A stretch of DNA of 64,000 nucleotides, from assembly GCF_963576675.1 (NCBI RefSeq), contig NC_088919.1, positions 45,034,501 to 45,098,500 on the forward strand. The letters are read 5' to 3'. The first letter of the stretch is position 1. Every line of letters starts with the position of its first letter. Shown piece after piece: positions 34,650 through 46,089 of this stretch. This stretch comes from Euphorbia lathyris (taxonomy: Eukaryota > Streptophyta > Magnoliopsida > Malpighiales > Euphorbiaceae). The notes below the pieces were generated by a model. It did no database searches and was not told the origin of the DNA. It saw nothing but the letters and a program-made list of their open reading frames with translations. Both the position numbers and the translations under genes were made by a program.

Positions 34650-35670
34650 TCAAATTTCTTTTATAACAATCTCGAGCTCAGTAATATCATGGACCTTTAT
34701 TGAAATGCGATCCACCCCATTGGCATCCATTTCGAACTGAACATTCTGAAATTTGAGTGAAACTACCCAAAGTATCGCGTCACGGAGAGCCAACGTCTCA
34801 ACTAGAAAAACTTGAATACTGCCTGCCGCAAAAAAAAGCTGCAACACGTAATAAAATTAATGGTACAACCCCGAATAACTGCTCTCATACCGAAACTATT
34901 CTCTAATTGAAACACAGTTGTATCAACGTAAATAACCAGCAACTGACTTCTACCAATGGACTACCGTCCATCCCAGTTCACACTAAACCTCCGAACTCGA
35001 CCATCCCCCTCTTTCTGCACCTTTTCCCATTCTGACAGAAAACGACTTGGATTTATAACAGCAACCATAGTAGACCAACACTTTCTCGTCCACATCTTGG
35101 CATTACATTACTGCCAGATTTCCCACAAAATAACAGCAGACCTGCTCGCTTCCTCTCTACCCACTGTTGACAGCATATGCAAGACTCAGTCCTCCACTCA
35201 ATCTCATTCGAGTCCATAAGCTTGCAAACTAGCCACTTCCCAACACGCCTTGACATAATCACAACTCGAGAATAAATATCAACCATATTCAATATTCGAT
35301 GAGCATAATAAGTAATTACTCAAAATAATAATATATCATTGTATTGGTCTTGGTCAAAGAGGCAATTATTTAGCACATAATGTCCACATAAACAATTTGA
35401 TTTTACCCGAAATATGAAGGCTCCATGATCGACTCCAGTCCACGCTAGTCAGGTGCCTCGTGGGTGTATCTTCAAGCAAATGATAACTGGATTTAAATGA
35501 GTACAAACCATCTCTGGAAAAATAGTAAATGAGCTTATCATCTCTAGCTGCTGCAGACACCATCCTGTTAGAAATAATGTCGACTTTCCGAGCAAGAACC
35601 ACTCAACCAACCTACTTCAATTCTAAATGTAAGTTCTTGATATAAAAAGATCAGAAACCAGCACATCTTT
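34650..35670 (-). pseudogene. LINE ORF2 remnant (zinc-binding RT region and RNase H)
   Basis: Minus strand. 35602-35366 reads a zf-RVT-like region (YYFSRDGLYSFKSSYHLL ... SGKIKLFMWTLC). 34847-34660 reads an RNase H-like stretch (ALRDAILWVVSLKFQNVQFE, DANGV). Frames between them are broken, with 34920-35290 partly readable. It is the 3' end of an old LINE. The Copia element starts at 35676 at its upstream side. Confidence 0.7.
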
Positions 35671-35675
35671 GTTTT

Positions 35676-35806
35676 TGATAAAGATTATATACAATCGTAT
35701 AAATTAGGGCTTTATACTTGTAGTTAATTACACTTTAGACCTCTTATATTTGTGTATATATACTCCTGTTATTATCAATACATATCAAGTTGCCCTATAT
35801 TCTTTA
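35676..35806 (+). repeat. Copia 5' LTR
   Basis: 131 bp, starts TGATAAAGATTATATACAAT and ends TATATTCTTTA. It contains TATATATAC-like promoter sequence near 35755. Confidence 0.9.
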
Positions 35807-35846
35807 TGGTATCAGAGCCTAGGTTAACAAATAAAACCTAGCCGCC

Positions 35847-38800
35847 ATGTCTGCAACTGCCGCCTCCACTACTCCAGCAAGCACCCCTCCGACCATCACA
35901 GCAGGAATCACACCTCAACAGCCCACCTTCCAACAACCTTTTATTTTCTCTAATCCTTTCGCAACCTCAGATTCCATTCCTACCATGTCTACAACCACAA
36001 CCTCCATTCTTACACCTCCAAATCAGATTTTCACAACTTCGAACCCTCCTCCACAGCTTCAAACTACCATTACTTTTCCCAACCTTGGAAATCAAATAAA
36101 CATAAAACTCACTTCAAATAATTATATTCTGTGGAAAGCTCAAGTTATGTCTATGCTCAGAGGCAGTGGACTAGCCAATCACGTTGATTCAAAACAGGAA
36201 CCACCATTAAAGATGCTTGCTGATAATACAGACAATCCGTTATTTATACTTTGGGATCAAAAGGATCAACAAGTACTCAGTTGGTTACTAAACTCAGCTT
36301 TCGAGGCTCTCTTGCCTCAAATTGTTGATGCTGAAACAGCCCTTGAGGCTTGGACTAAACTGACAAAGGCCTATTCTACTGGATCCCGTTCACACATTCG
36401 CAACCTCCGCGCTCAGTTGCAAAGCTTGACATGAGGCACTGATGATATATCTACATATATACTTAAGGCTAAAGGTATATATGACCAACTGTTATCTTTT
36501 CAACATTATGTCACCGAGGAAGATCTTGTTGATGCAGTACTTTTGGGCCTTGGGCCATCTTATCGACCATTCGTTCGAGCAATTGAAGCTCGTATTGAGG
36601 CTGTAAAATTTGACGATCTCTATGGCCTTCTCTTAAGCGAGGAGAGACAATTGGCTAGAGATGTTATTGCAGATCCTATTCCGCCAACAACACTGTATTC
36701 AGCTCGTCCTAATCAAAGACATCAATTCCACTATGGTCGTGGGAGAGGCAGAACCACTAGGGGCGGAAGAAACACTACCTATCAAAGATAGAATTACAGA
36801 AACTATCGACCTCAAGGACATAATCAGTCATATTCAAACTCCAGCTCAAATCCTCACACTCCTGCTCATTCTGGTACTACTTCCAGCAACCATTTAACTT
36901 GTCACAATTGTCATGGATTGGGTCATATTGCTAGAAACTGCTCATCTCCAAAAATTGTACGAGATAATTCCTTCCAGCCACAGTCTTATGTTGCAACAAG
37001 TCCCTCCGCCAATCAATCTTGGGTAGTAGACTCCGGTGCAACTCACCATTTAACATCAGACCTTGGGAATCTTCACCTTCACTCAGAATACACTGGCCCC
37101 GATGAAGTGCAAATTGGTAACGGATCTAAACTTTCTATTGCACGTGTTGGTAATTCAAATGTTTCTTTTGGCTCCTCTTCCTTTCAATTAAGCAATATAC
37201 TGTTTGTTCCTAAATCATCTCATAATTTGTTATCAGTTTATGCTCTAACCAATTCTAACCCTGTCTCTATTGAATTTTTCTCTGATCGTTTTTATATCAA
37301 GGATTTGGCAACCGGGAAGATTCGGTATGGAGGCCAGAGTAACAATGCGTTATATTCACTCTGTTTGTCTGCTACAAATCATTGTTCTGTAAATTTAGCT
37401 AGTTTATCAATTTGGCATGATCGCTTAGGACATGCTTCATTTCCTCTTGTTAAACATTTATTTGATTCGAATAAAATTTATGTTTCTAATACTAAGCATT
37501 CCTTATGTTCATCTTGTTGTGTAAGTAAAAGTCATAAATTGCCATTTACCTTGTCTGATAGTATCTCTGTTGCTCCACTTGAATTAATATGTGCTAACGT
37601 TTGGGGTCTGTCCCCCATCACTTCTATCGATGGGTATCAGTACTATGTCTTGTTTCTTGATCATTATACCAAATACAGTTGGGTGTATTTTCTGAAAAAT
37701 AAATGAGATGTGCATGATGTTTTCATTCAGTTCAAAGTCCTGGTTGAAAAATATTTTAATCTATCAATCAAATCCTTTCAATCAGACGGTGGTGGTGAGT
37801 TTATGAAATTAACTGATTTTTTTCGTTCCAATGGCATTAATCACAGAATTTCATGCCCTTACACTCTTGAGCAAAATGGTAGTGCTGAAAGAAAACATCG
37901 TCATATTGTCGAGCATGGTTTGGCTCTTCTTCACCGTGCACAGTTACCTATGACGTTCTGGACTTATGCCTTTGACACCACCACCTATCTTATTAATCGC
38001 ACTCCGATGCCCATTTTACATTTTTCCAACCCGTATGAAAAGTTATTTGGTGAATCACCTTACTATGTTTCTCTTCATGTCTTTGGTTGTCTGTGTTTTC
38101 CGTGGATTCGTCTGTATGCTAAGTCTAAATTTGATACACGTTCCAAACCGTGCATATTTATTGGTTATAGCAAATCTCATAAAGGATACAAATGTTTTGA
38201 TTCCATTTCGTCAAAACTTTTCATCTCAGGTCATGTGTTATTTAATGAACAAGTGTTTCCCAGTTTGAAGTTGCCTAGTGAGTTGTCTACTGGAAATACT
38301 TCTCAAATTGTGCAGCCAAATCTCATTGTCCCTTTGCCAACATTTTTCAACAATAAACCAACAACTATAGCTTCACATGCTCTTGTACCCTCACGTCCCC
38401 CATACAATTTGCTTGAATCAGCAAACAACCCACCCACTAACCCTCTATCTTCACAAAACACAAACATCATGCATAATTCCACTTCATGCCATAATATGGC
38501 CCCACCACCATGCACCAACACCCAATTACCAATCACTTTACATCCAAATTCATGCAACACTTCACTACTTCCACCACCTGCCACAATTCCACATTCCTCA
38601 CCTCATGACCACACCTCACAAAATTCGACCAGCACTTCCTTTAATCCTACCACAATTGTTAATTCATCATCACCTGGCAATCTCTCTTCACATAATAATA
38701 TCTCAGCACCTAGCCATGACCCAGATATACCAAATACTTATAGAATGGTGACCAGGTCTAAAACAGGTTCTTTAAAACCTAAACGTCCATGGGCCCTTAC

Positions 38801-40365
38801 CCATACAGTACCAACCACCCCCTCAACTTATATGGCAGCTTCCAAGGTTCAAGAATGGCGTGATGCCATGTCTCACGAATACAATGCTCTTATTCGGAAT
38901 GGTACTTGGACGCTTGTTCCACCTCCACTCAAAAACAATGTTATTGGTTGTCATTGGATCTTTCATATCAAGCACAACTCGGATGGTTCTATTGAGCGGT
39001 ATAAAGCTCGTCTTGTTGCTAAAGGCTACAATCAATGACCTGGTATTGATTTTTTTGAGACTTACAGTCCTGTTATTAAACCTGCTACGGTTCGTCTCTT
39101 GCTTGCTGTTGCAGTCTCTCTCAACTGGTCAGTTATTCAATTGGATGTCTCAAATGCGTTTTTACATGGTACCTTAGAAGAAACAGCTTACATAGAACAA
39201 CCCCCGATTTTATTGATTCTCATCGGCCACATCATGTATGTAAGTTACACAAGTCACTATATAGCCTGAAACAAGCACCTCGAATGTGGCACAAACGACT
39301 CACTGATGTTCTCCGTACATTGGGTTTCTTGGGCTCCAAGTCTGATACTTCTCTTTATTACTATCGATCAGCTGAAGTTGTTATTTTCTGCCTTATTTAT
39401 GTTGATGATATTCTTTTGATGAGCTCCCACACTCCATCTTTGGACACTTTAGTGGCTAAACTGCAACAGTCCTTTGTTCTTCGTAATCTCGGCGGGTTGC
39501 ATTACTTTCTTGGTGTTGAGGCTCATTGGAATGCCCATGGATTACTGCGCAATCAGTCCAAATACATTCATGAATTGCTAGAAAGAGCGAAAATGGCAAC
39601 GTGTAAAGGTATTTCCACTCCTATGTGTGTCAAGGAGCGTTTTCAGCTCGGTGTTGGCGATCCATTTTCGGATCCATCTTTGTATCTTGGTATTGTGGGG
39701 AGTTTACAGTACTTGTCATTTACTAGACCTGATATTTCATTTTCCGTTAACAAGCTTGCTCAGTATATGCATGCTCCGACAATAGTTCACTGGCAGGGAG
39801 TGAAGCGTCTTCTTCGATATCTTCAGCATACCAAAACACACGACATCTTTTTTCATCGTCAGTCATCCTTATTTCTTCATGGTTTTACTAATGCTGACTG
39901 GACAGGTGACATTGATGATCGAAATTCAACTACTGGTTTTGCCATTTATCTGGGTCGTTCCTTGATATCCTAGAGCTCCAAGAAACAACGTTTTGTTGCT
40001 CGCTCCTCTACTGAGGCTGAGTATCGTGCACTTGCCACAGGTGCCTCTGAAGTTGGTTGGTTACAAATTGTTCTCAATGAACTTGGGATCTCCTTACCTC
40101 GGTGTCCCAGACTTTTATGTGATAACTTATCAGCCACTTATCTGATTGTAAATCCTATTTTTCACCAGCGGAGTAAACATATAGAGGTGGATTTCTTCTT
40201 TGTTCGAGACCGTGTGGCTAAAGGGCTCCTTCGGGTACAGTACATTCCTACCTTAGAGCAAGTTGCAAATATTATGACCAAACCCCTTTCGAAGGATCAT
40301 TTTCACACGTTGTGTTCCAAGTTGAGCATTTGCTCCACCCCTGCTCAACTTGTGGGAGGGTGATA
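35847..40365 (+). pseudogene. Copia gag-pol polyprotein with nonsense codons
   Basis: Domains in order: Gag (35847-36790), zinc knuckle CHNCHGLGHIARNC (near 36905), protease WVVDSGATHHL (near 37020), pre-integrase motif WHDRLGH (near 37414), integrase (37560-38000), RT (about 38830-39560, catalytic YVDD near 39400), RNase H (39850-40300). In-frame stops are at 36432, 36789, 37704, 39036 and 39971; a frameshift of about 2 nt occurs near 39205. At least three stops are TGA where related elements have Arg (CGA), and TAG at 39971 replaces a Trp codon. The first catalytic Asp of the integrase is Asn (CANVWG). It cannot be active. Confidence 0.92.
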
Positions 40366-40491
40366 GAGATTATATACAATCGTATAAATTAGGGCTTTAC
40401 ACTTGTAGTTAATTACACTTTATACCTCTTATATTTGTGTATATATACTCATGTTATTATCAATACATATCAAGTTGCCCTATATTCTTTA
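40361..40491 (+). repeat. Copia 3' LTR
   Basis: 131 bp, matches the 5' LTR at all but four positions and is followed by TSD GTTTT. Confidence 0.9.
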
Positions 40492-40496
40492 GTTTT

Positions 40497-42071
40497 CATT
40501 AGTGCAAACAGATGTGATGTGGCAACCTTATTCATTTATTAACCATGGATCATGTCATACTGAAACTGAATCTCCTCTCTCAATCCTGTAATGAATACCC
40601 TTTTGGATAACTTTTATCGAACTTCATACGCTCCTCCAAACAAAAATGGTGTTACTGCTCAATTTAGAGGAAAGGAAAGTGTTATTTGAGATTAGTGTGA
40701 AATTGCATTTGAACCTCTCGAATCTCAATTAAAGATCTTGAAGGAATTTTTTACATGAAATTTATTTTCATTAAATCATAAAAATATAATTTAATTTCTT
40801 AACTAATAATTTTTGGTTTGAAAAGTATGTTATATCCTTGAAACTGAATTTCATTAAAAAAAATTAATCCTTTTGCAATTGAATGTTAACCTTGACCCAA
40901 AATTTTAAATAATTTTAGAATTTACAGATTTATATACCCAATTTTTGCTAACCATAACTCTCTCGTTTTCATCCAAGTTGTGTGTATAATATATCAAATT
41001 AAATGTCTACATGTCCTCTTTCCAACGATACAAAAAAAACACAAAACTTGGAGTAGTATACAAGAAGTTATGAGCATTCAAAGTCCACTCGTTAAACATG
41101 GCACAATTCAAAAAGTAATCTACTTTAAATTTGATTTCTAATCACAATTAACATGATTCTAACATTGTTCAGATACCAATGGTTGAATTTATATGATTAA
41201 TACACAATTATTCATGCCCAAGGTCATTGATATGAACCAAATGAAATTGACGAACTATGCAGAATAGTTTCATGACATAAGTACCTCTTATAGACTTTCA
41301 AATAAAACTTCACTTCGATTCACGGAAAAGAACAAAATAGATGTTAGATAATAGAAGTAGAAATTATGCATTTTCTTCTTTAAAAAAAAATAGAACGTAC
41401 TTTTCACATGGAATAAATAAATTTTACAGAGATATGATTAAAACCCTATTTTTTCGATTACTTATTTATAATCAAATAAATAAATCAAATTGAGTCGGGT
41501 CTCATCGATAGTGATCCATCTGAAATATCTAACATGTCCCAACAAAAGCTCATTTAAAAAAAAAAAAAAAAAAAAATTATAAATTGTAGTTTTTCCTAAA
41601 AATTGTTTTTCCAACTTATAAGAAAAATAATTTTACATTAACCAAATGTTATTTTTTAGAATTTGGAAAAACAATATCAAACCCGCAATTCATCTTTTTT
41701 TAGTTTATTCTCATCTTTTATCATAGCTTCTCTTTTTTTTATTAAAGTATTAGAAAACATGTAGAAATAGTGTATGTGGATACAATGTGTTATCTAGTTG
41801 TGATCTATGGAATATAAAATTTGGTCCATGTTTCTCTTTATACTTGCCATTTTGCTTTAACTTGAAAGAACTTCAAATTATGCCATGATTCTGTTCCAAA
41901 TTTTATCTTACTTTGAGGTTTTGGTAACTTTGCACTTTTAGAACTTTAGACTTTTTATTCAAAAAGTTGCACTTTTTTTCTTCTCTTATTTTACCATAGA
42001 AGAAATAAAATGATCAATTAGAATATTTTCAAGGGACAAAGAAGTAGACATGCTCGTACAGTAGTATTTAC
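40497..42071. other. AT-rich intergenic DNA
   Basis: No gene seen. A long A-run lies at about 41551-41573. Nothing else with clear structure. Confidence 0.5.
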
Positions 42072-42215
42072 CTAGACCTTGGATGGCCAAATAAATTTAG
42101 TCATTCACTGTTAGATCTAGTCTCATTATAATCATACGATGGATGCTTTGGATATCTACCATAAGATTATAATGAGCCTAGATCTAACGGTTTTGGTCAT
42201 TCAAGGTCCAAGTGA
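42072..42215. mobile_element. Short hairpin MITE (GTTAGATCTAG family), copy 2
   Basis: Inverted arms around a ~35-bp centre: ACTGTTAGATCTAGTCTCATTATAATC on the left and the inverse near 42165-42195, extended by GACCTTGGATG against CATTCAAGGTC. Same core as 20882-21011. Confidence 0.65.
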
Positions 42216-42885
42216 ACGCTAATGTATGTTCATAAGTTTGATGGCTTCCCTAAGTTGTACATTGAGGGTGAAGTTTATATTTTATTTAATATTTGATTTG
42301 ATTCGATCTAAATTCTCATAAGCCCACACACAAAATGAATTGTGTTTGAAATTTATTATAAAAACTCAAGTTAAACCCAATCGGTCCACTCTTATAGTAT
42401 ATATTTTTTCTTAACTATTTAATTTTTATTACTTTGTTAAATATTCTTTGTTCATTTAAGATTGTATTTACTGGTTTTATTGAATTAATTAATTAAAAGT
42501 TAGTTTGCTACATTTTTATTGTTCATAACCATAATTTAATTTTAAGTTTGGATTTATTTTTCTAATCTAAATATATTAATTGGTCGAATTAGATTGTACT
42601 TGAAAATTAGTTTCGATAGCTTTTCCCTACCTTGCCGAGGCTCGATGAGTTTATATGAATATATTGCAGGCTAGACTCAATTTGAATAAGGAATTAAGAA
42701 TCAAGTTGGATTAGGTGCAACCTAAACCCAATCCGATCCAATCCATATCTATCTCTACTAAGAAATGAATTGGTGCTTCATAAAAATAACTAGAAAATGG
42801 AAACATGGAAAAATTAATTTAAATTAATTTAAATCGAAGTAATAATGTATGGTTTTTAGTTCTGAAGGTTTTGGTTAATGGTTTA
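42216..42885. other. AT-rich intergenic DNA
   Basis: No ORF or structure recognised. Confidence 0.45.
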
Positions 42886-43050
42886 TGTCAGTGACAGATC
42901 TAACCGAGAACTTAAGGGACTTTGGCTCTCCCAGCTGCTAGCTCCACTTCTAAATAGTTGTGATTTCGGCTTTGGCAACCCCTCTAATTTTGGTTTATAT
43001 TGATGTATTTGTAATATTATTTTAATATTTTAAAATGATTGAGTTGGTTT
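42886..43050. repeat. Dispersed repeat, copy A (pair with 44462-44625)
   Basis: About 165 bp, ~85-90% identical by eye to 44462-44625, same orientation: GTGACAGATCTAACCGAGAA, GGCTCTCCCAGCTGCTAGCT, CCCCTCTAATTTTGGTTTAT. A more distant relative is at 17264-17370. It probably represents the end of an unidentified transposon. Confidence 0.6.
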
Positions 43051-43805
43051 TATATACTCCTTATCTTCTTAACTCTTTTGAACTATTTCTTTAAATCAAT
43101 TATTTACTTCGAAAACTCATATAACTTAATTTTGAATTAAACTTTAATTTATAAAAATTATAAGAAATTTACAACTACAACTAAAAAGATAAAAGTTGTA
43201 TAGTTTTTAAGAAATTAACACTGGACTTATGAAATATTAAAGATATCTACTCCTTTTAAATTCAACATTTTTAATTTTTAAAACACCAAATGATAAAGTT
43301 TTAAAGTGTTGGAAGTTCAAAAAAAAAAAAAAAAAAAAAGAAAAATCAGTCCTAACATATTTAACTTTGGCACAGGCCGCAAAGAAAAAATTAGTCCCTA
43401 ATTATAAATTCTTAGTTTCACGGCTGATTTAGATTTTTGTTTCCAAAATTCGATCTTAGACCATATGTATGCTATATCCAATATACTTTTTTGATAATTT
43501 AATAATTTATATTGTTTTTTTAAGAAATATTTATATTGTTATATAGTTCTATTTCCATTAATTTAGACAATATATATTTTTATTAACTTATATTCCATTA
43601 GATTTGAAAGATGGAGGAACTAAGATCTTTCAAATACGTAAATTTAGTGTAAATTTTAATAATTTACCTTTATTATTTTATATTATGATATATAATTTGT
43701 GATTTTATTTTACATGTTTTTTTATTGTTTCTAATGAGTTTGAACCTATAGTCTCCACCTTTAAATTTAGAGATATATCAACTGATAAGCTATTCTCGTT
43801 ATATA
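43051..43805. other. AT-rich intergenic DNA
   Basis: A ~20-bp A-run lies near 43320. No gene seen. Confidence 0.45.
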
Positions 43806-43989
43806 TATTATGTCTGTTGTCTTGAATAGTTCTAAACCTAAACCGAATTTTATCTGTTGCGTTCGCTTACTCCTTTCGCCACCGTTGTTTGGCCTTCAAA
43901 GTCAAAGGAATAGTGGATGTTATGTGCAGTTTTGCCAGAATGATAAAGACGAAAAAGAAAAAGGCTTGATGTTGAGGGGACGTCTCCTG

Positions 43990-44460
43990 CAAATTAACGA
44001 TTAGAGAAATATCTTCTTTGTGATGGGCCAGTTTCTTGCGGCTAAAGCAACTTTGAGTCCATGAAAAATACTTTAGCATCAATTTGGTGTATTGTCAAGG
44101 GAGTTACGATTATCGAAACATATATGGAGAGAAGGTTTCTATTTCAATTCTACCATGAGTTGGATATGGCGAGGATTCTCAACGACGGCCCATGGACCTT
44201 TAACCAAAATTTATTGATTTTCTAGCAGCTTACCGTTCCTGAACAAGCCACTCACCTCGAACTGACAAACCTTATAATTTGGGTGCAACTCTCTTACATG
44301 TCGATTGAGTTTCAAATTGCAGCAACCTGTAAAGCTATCAGGAATTAGATAGGAAAGTTCATAGAATTCGGTCCTAAAAACTTCACTGGCCTTCGCATGA
44401 GCTATCTATGCATAAAGTTTACAATTGATGTTTATAAACATACAAAGAGAGGTTTTGGTT
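43990..44460 (+). pseudogene. LINE ORF1 remnant (DUF4283)
   Basis: Plus strand. A broken frame reads IVKGVTIIETYMERRFLFQF, then YHELDMARILNDGPWTFNQN, and later FIEFGPKNFTGLRMSYLC, a typical DUF4283 region of plant LINE ORF1. It has internal stops and is truncated. It probably belongs to the same old LINE as 46090-47395. Confidence 0.7.
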
Positions 44461-44461
44461 A

Positions 44462-44625
44462 ATGGTTTATGTCAGTGACAGATCTAGCCGAGAACTCAAG
44501 GGACTACGGCTCTCCCAGTTGCCAGCTCCACTCCTGAATAGATGTGATTTCGGCTTTGACAGCCCCTCTAATTTTGGTTTATATTGATGGATTTGTAATA
44601 TTATTTTAAAATGATTAAATTGGTT
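44462..44625. repeat. Dispersed repeat, copy B
   Basis: Direct copy of 42886-43050 (see there); it begins directly after the LINE ORF1 remnant. Confidence 0.6.
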
Positions 44626-44732
44626 TAAGATGTATATTTTAATATAAAAGGTCATTTGTTCAAGTACCACGAAGCTATTTTTTTATTACTCTTTTATTTA
44701 TTTGAATTTTGTTTTCTAAATTATTATTTTTT

Positions 44733-46073
44733 GGGTAAATTCCAAAAAAAACCCCTGTGGTTTGATGTTGTTCCAAAAAAACCCCTGTGGTTTGTTTTTA
44801 CAAAAAAAAGGACTGTGGTTTGCGCCGTTACCCGAAAAACGGAAAATGGCTTAACAATGTTAAAAGTGCTGACGTGGCAAGGGGTAGAGTTGGAAATTTT
44901 TTTATTTTTTTTAATTTTTCTTTTTCTTCTTCTTCTTCTTCCTCTCATCCTCCTTTTCTTATTCTTCTTCTTCTTCTCCTCCTCCTCCTTCTCCTCTTCC
45001 TCCTTCTTCTTCTTCTCTTCTTCTTCTTTTTTTTTCTTCTTCTTCCTCTCTCTCTCTTCTTCTTCTTTTTTTCATCTTTTTTTTCTTCTTTTTTTTAATT
45101 TCCAGAATTCTGGAATTTTCCAGAATTCTGGAAATTTTCCAGAATTTCAGGAGAATTCCAGAATTCTGGACGGTAGTAAACGAAGTTGATCCTCCTGTTC
45201 AACTTTCGACAAACAAACAGCGTAATCGCCATTAGAGGTCATCGAACGCCGTTTAATGGAGCTATAAGCGAACACCGGGAGAGAGTCGATGAGAGAGAAG
45301 ACATGATTAACCTCAGGCGAAACACGGTTGGAGGAAGAAGTGAGAGCAGCGGCGGATGTTGAGATCGTTGAGGTAGAAACGTTGCGGAGACATCGCCGAT
45401 TCAGATGACGGAGGAGAAGACAGAGAGAAATTGAGAGAAGAAAAGTGATGGAGAGGATTAGGAGAATAACGAGAATGCTTGGTTTCAGATTTTGAAACGG
45501 AGAAGAAGAAGATGAAGGATTGGAATTCGGATTCGGATTGTTAATGGTGAATGAAATCATCGGAGAAGAAGGTGGAATCCGAGAAGATGGTAATGTTGCC
45601 GCCATAAAAATATAACTTATAGAAATCTGGAAAATTTCCAGATTTCTGGAAATTTCCATATTTCTTCTTAAATCTGGAAATTTCCAGAAATCTGGAAATT
45701 TCCGAAACTTAAAAAAAAAGAAAAAAAAAGAAGGAAGAAGAAGAGGGAGGAAGAAGAAGAAGAAGGAGGAGGAGGAGAAGAAGAAGAAGAAGAAGAAGAA
45801 GAAGAAGAAGAAAAAGGAGAGAAGAGATGAAGAAGGAGGAAGAAGAAGAGGGGAAGGAAGAAGGAGGAGAGAGAAGGGGGAAAAAATAAAAAAATAAAAA
45901 AAAAATCGATTTTCCCGTTTTACCCCTGTGCCACGTCAGCACTTTAACGGTGTTAAGCCATTTTCCGTTTTTCGGGTAACGGCGCAAACCACAGTCCTTT
46001 TTTTGTAAAAACAAACCACAGGGGTTTTTTTGGAACAACATCAAACCACAGGGGTCTTTTTTGGAATTTACCC
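44733..46073. mobile_element. Pack-MULE A carrying an ATL RING gene fragment
   Basis: 1341 bp with long terminal inverted repeats: GGGTAAATTCCAAAAAAAAC at the left and its inverse at the right, extending through ACCCCTGTGGTTTG and CGTTACCCGAAAAACGG. Inside these lie a polypyrimidine arm (CTT-rich, 44920-45090) and its purine counterpart (45715-45890), then palindromic TTTCCAGAAATCTGGAAA-like clusters, and in the middle (45187-45605) a captured host-gene fragment. It is flanked by TTATTTTTT (44724-44732) and TTTTTTTTT, a weak 9-bp duplication. It lies inside a LINE remnant. Same family as 49153-50413 and 51989-53295. Confidence 0.85.
45187..45605 (-). pseudogene. Captured N-terminal fragment of an ATL-type RING-H2 E3 ligase gene
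   Basis: Minus strand, from ATG at 45605. The peptide begins MAATLPSSRIPPSSP and has a Ser/Asn-rich N-terminus. One hydrophobic transmembrane segment follows (SILVILLILSITFLLSISLC, about residues 45-70). Next is the GLD-like linker LIDSLPVFAYSSIK, then the start of a RING-H2 finger, DYAVCLSKVEQEDQLRLLP, after which the MULE sequence resumes. This order is that of ATL ubiquitin ligases. The first zinc-binding Cys is Tyr, and the rest of the RING (the His and later Cys residues) is absent, so no active ligase can be made. The parent gene is presumably elsewhere in the genome. The frame runs on to 45147 in MULE sequence. Confidence 0.82.
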
Positions 46074-46089
46074 TTTTTTTTTATTCCTA

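Larger units (their letters stand above)
35676..40491 (+). mobile_element. Ty1/Copia LTR retrotransposon, decayed
   Basis: Complete structure: 131-bp LTRs (35676-35806 and 40361-40491; four differences), TSD GTTTT (35671-35675 and 40492-40496), a primer-binding site TGGTATCAGAGCC directly after the 5' LTR (matching initiator tRNA-Met), and a purine tract TGTGGGAGGG before the 3' LTR. The coding region is one polyprotein broken by five stop codons and a frameshift. Confidence 0.93.

Noticed and set aside
43810..44004. 64-codon ORF starting MSVVLNSSK
   Set aside because: No domain seen; it overlaps the start of a LINE ORF1 remnant in another frame.
44890..45098. Long plus-strand ORFs of Phe/Leu/Ser runs
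   Set aside because: They are translations of the CTT/TTC-rich arm of a MULE; the same happens at 45709-46044, 49299-49712 and 49957-50433.
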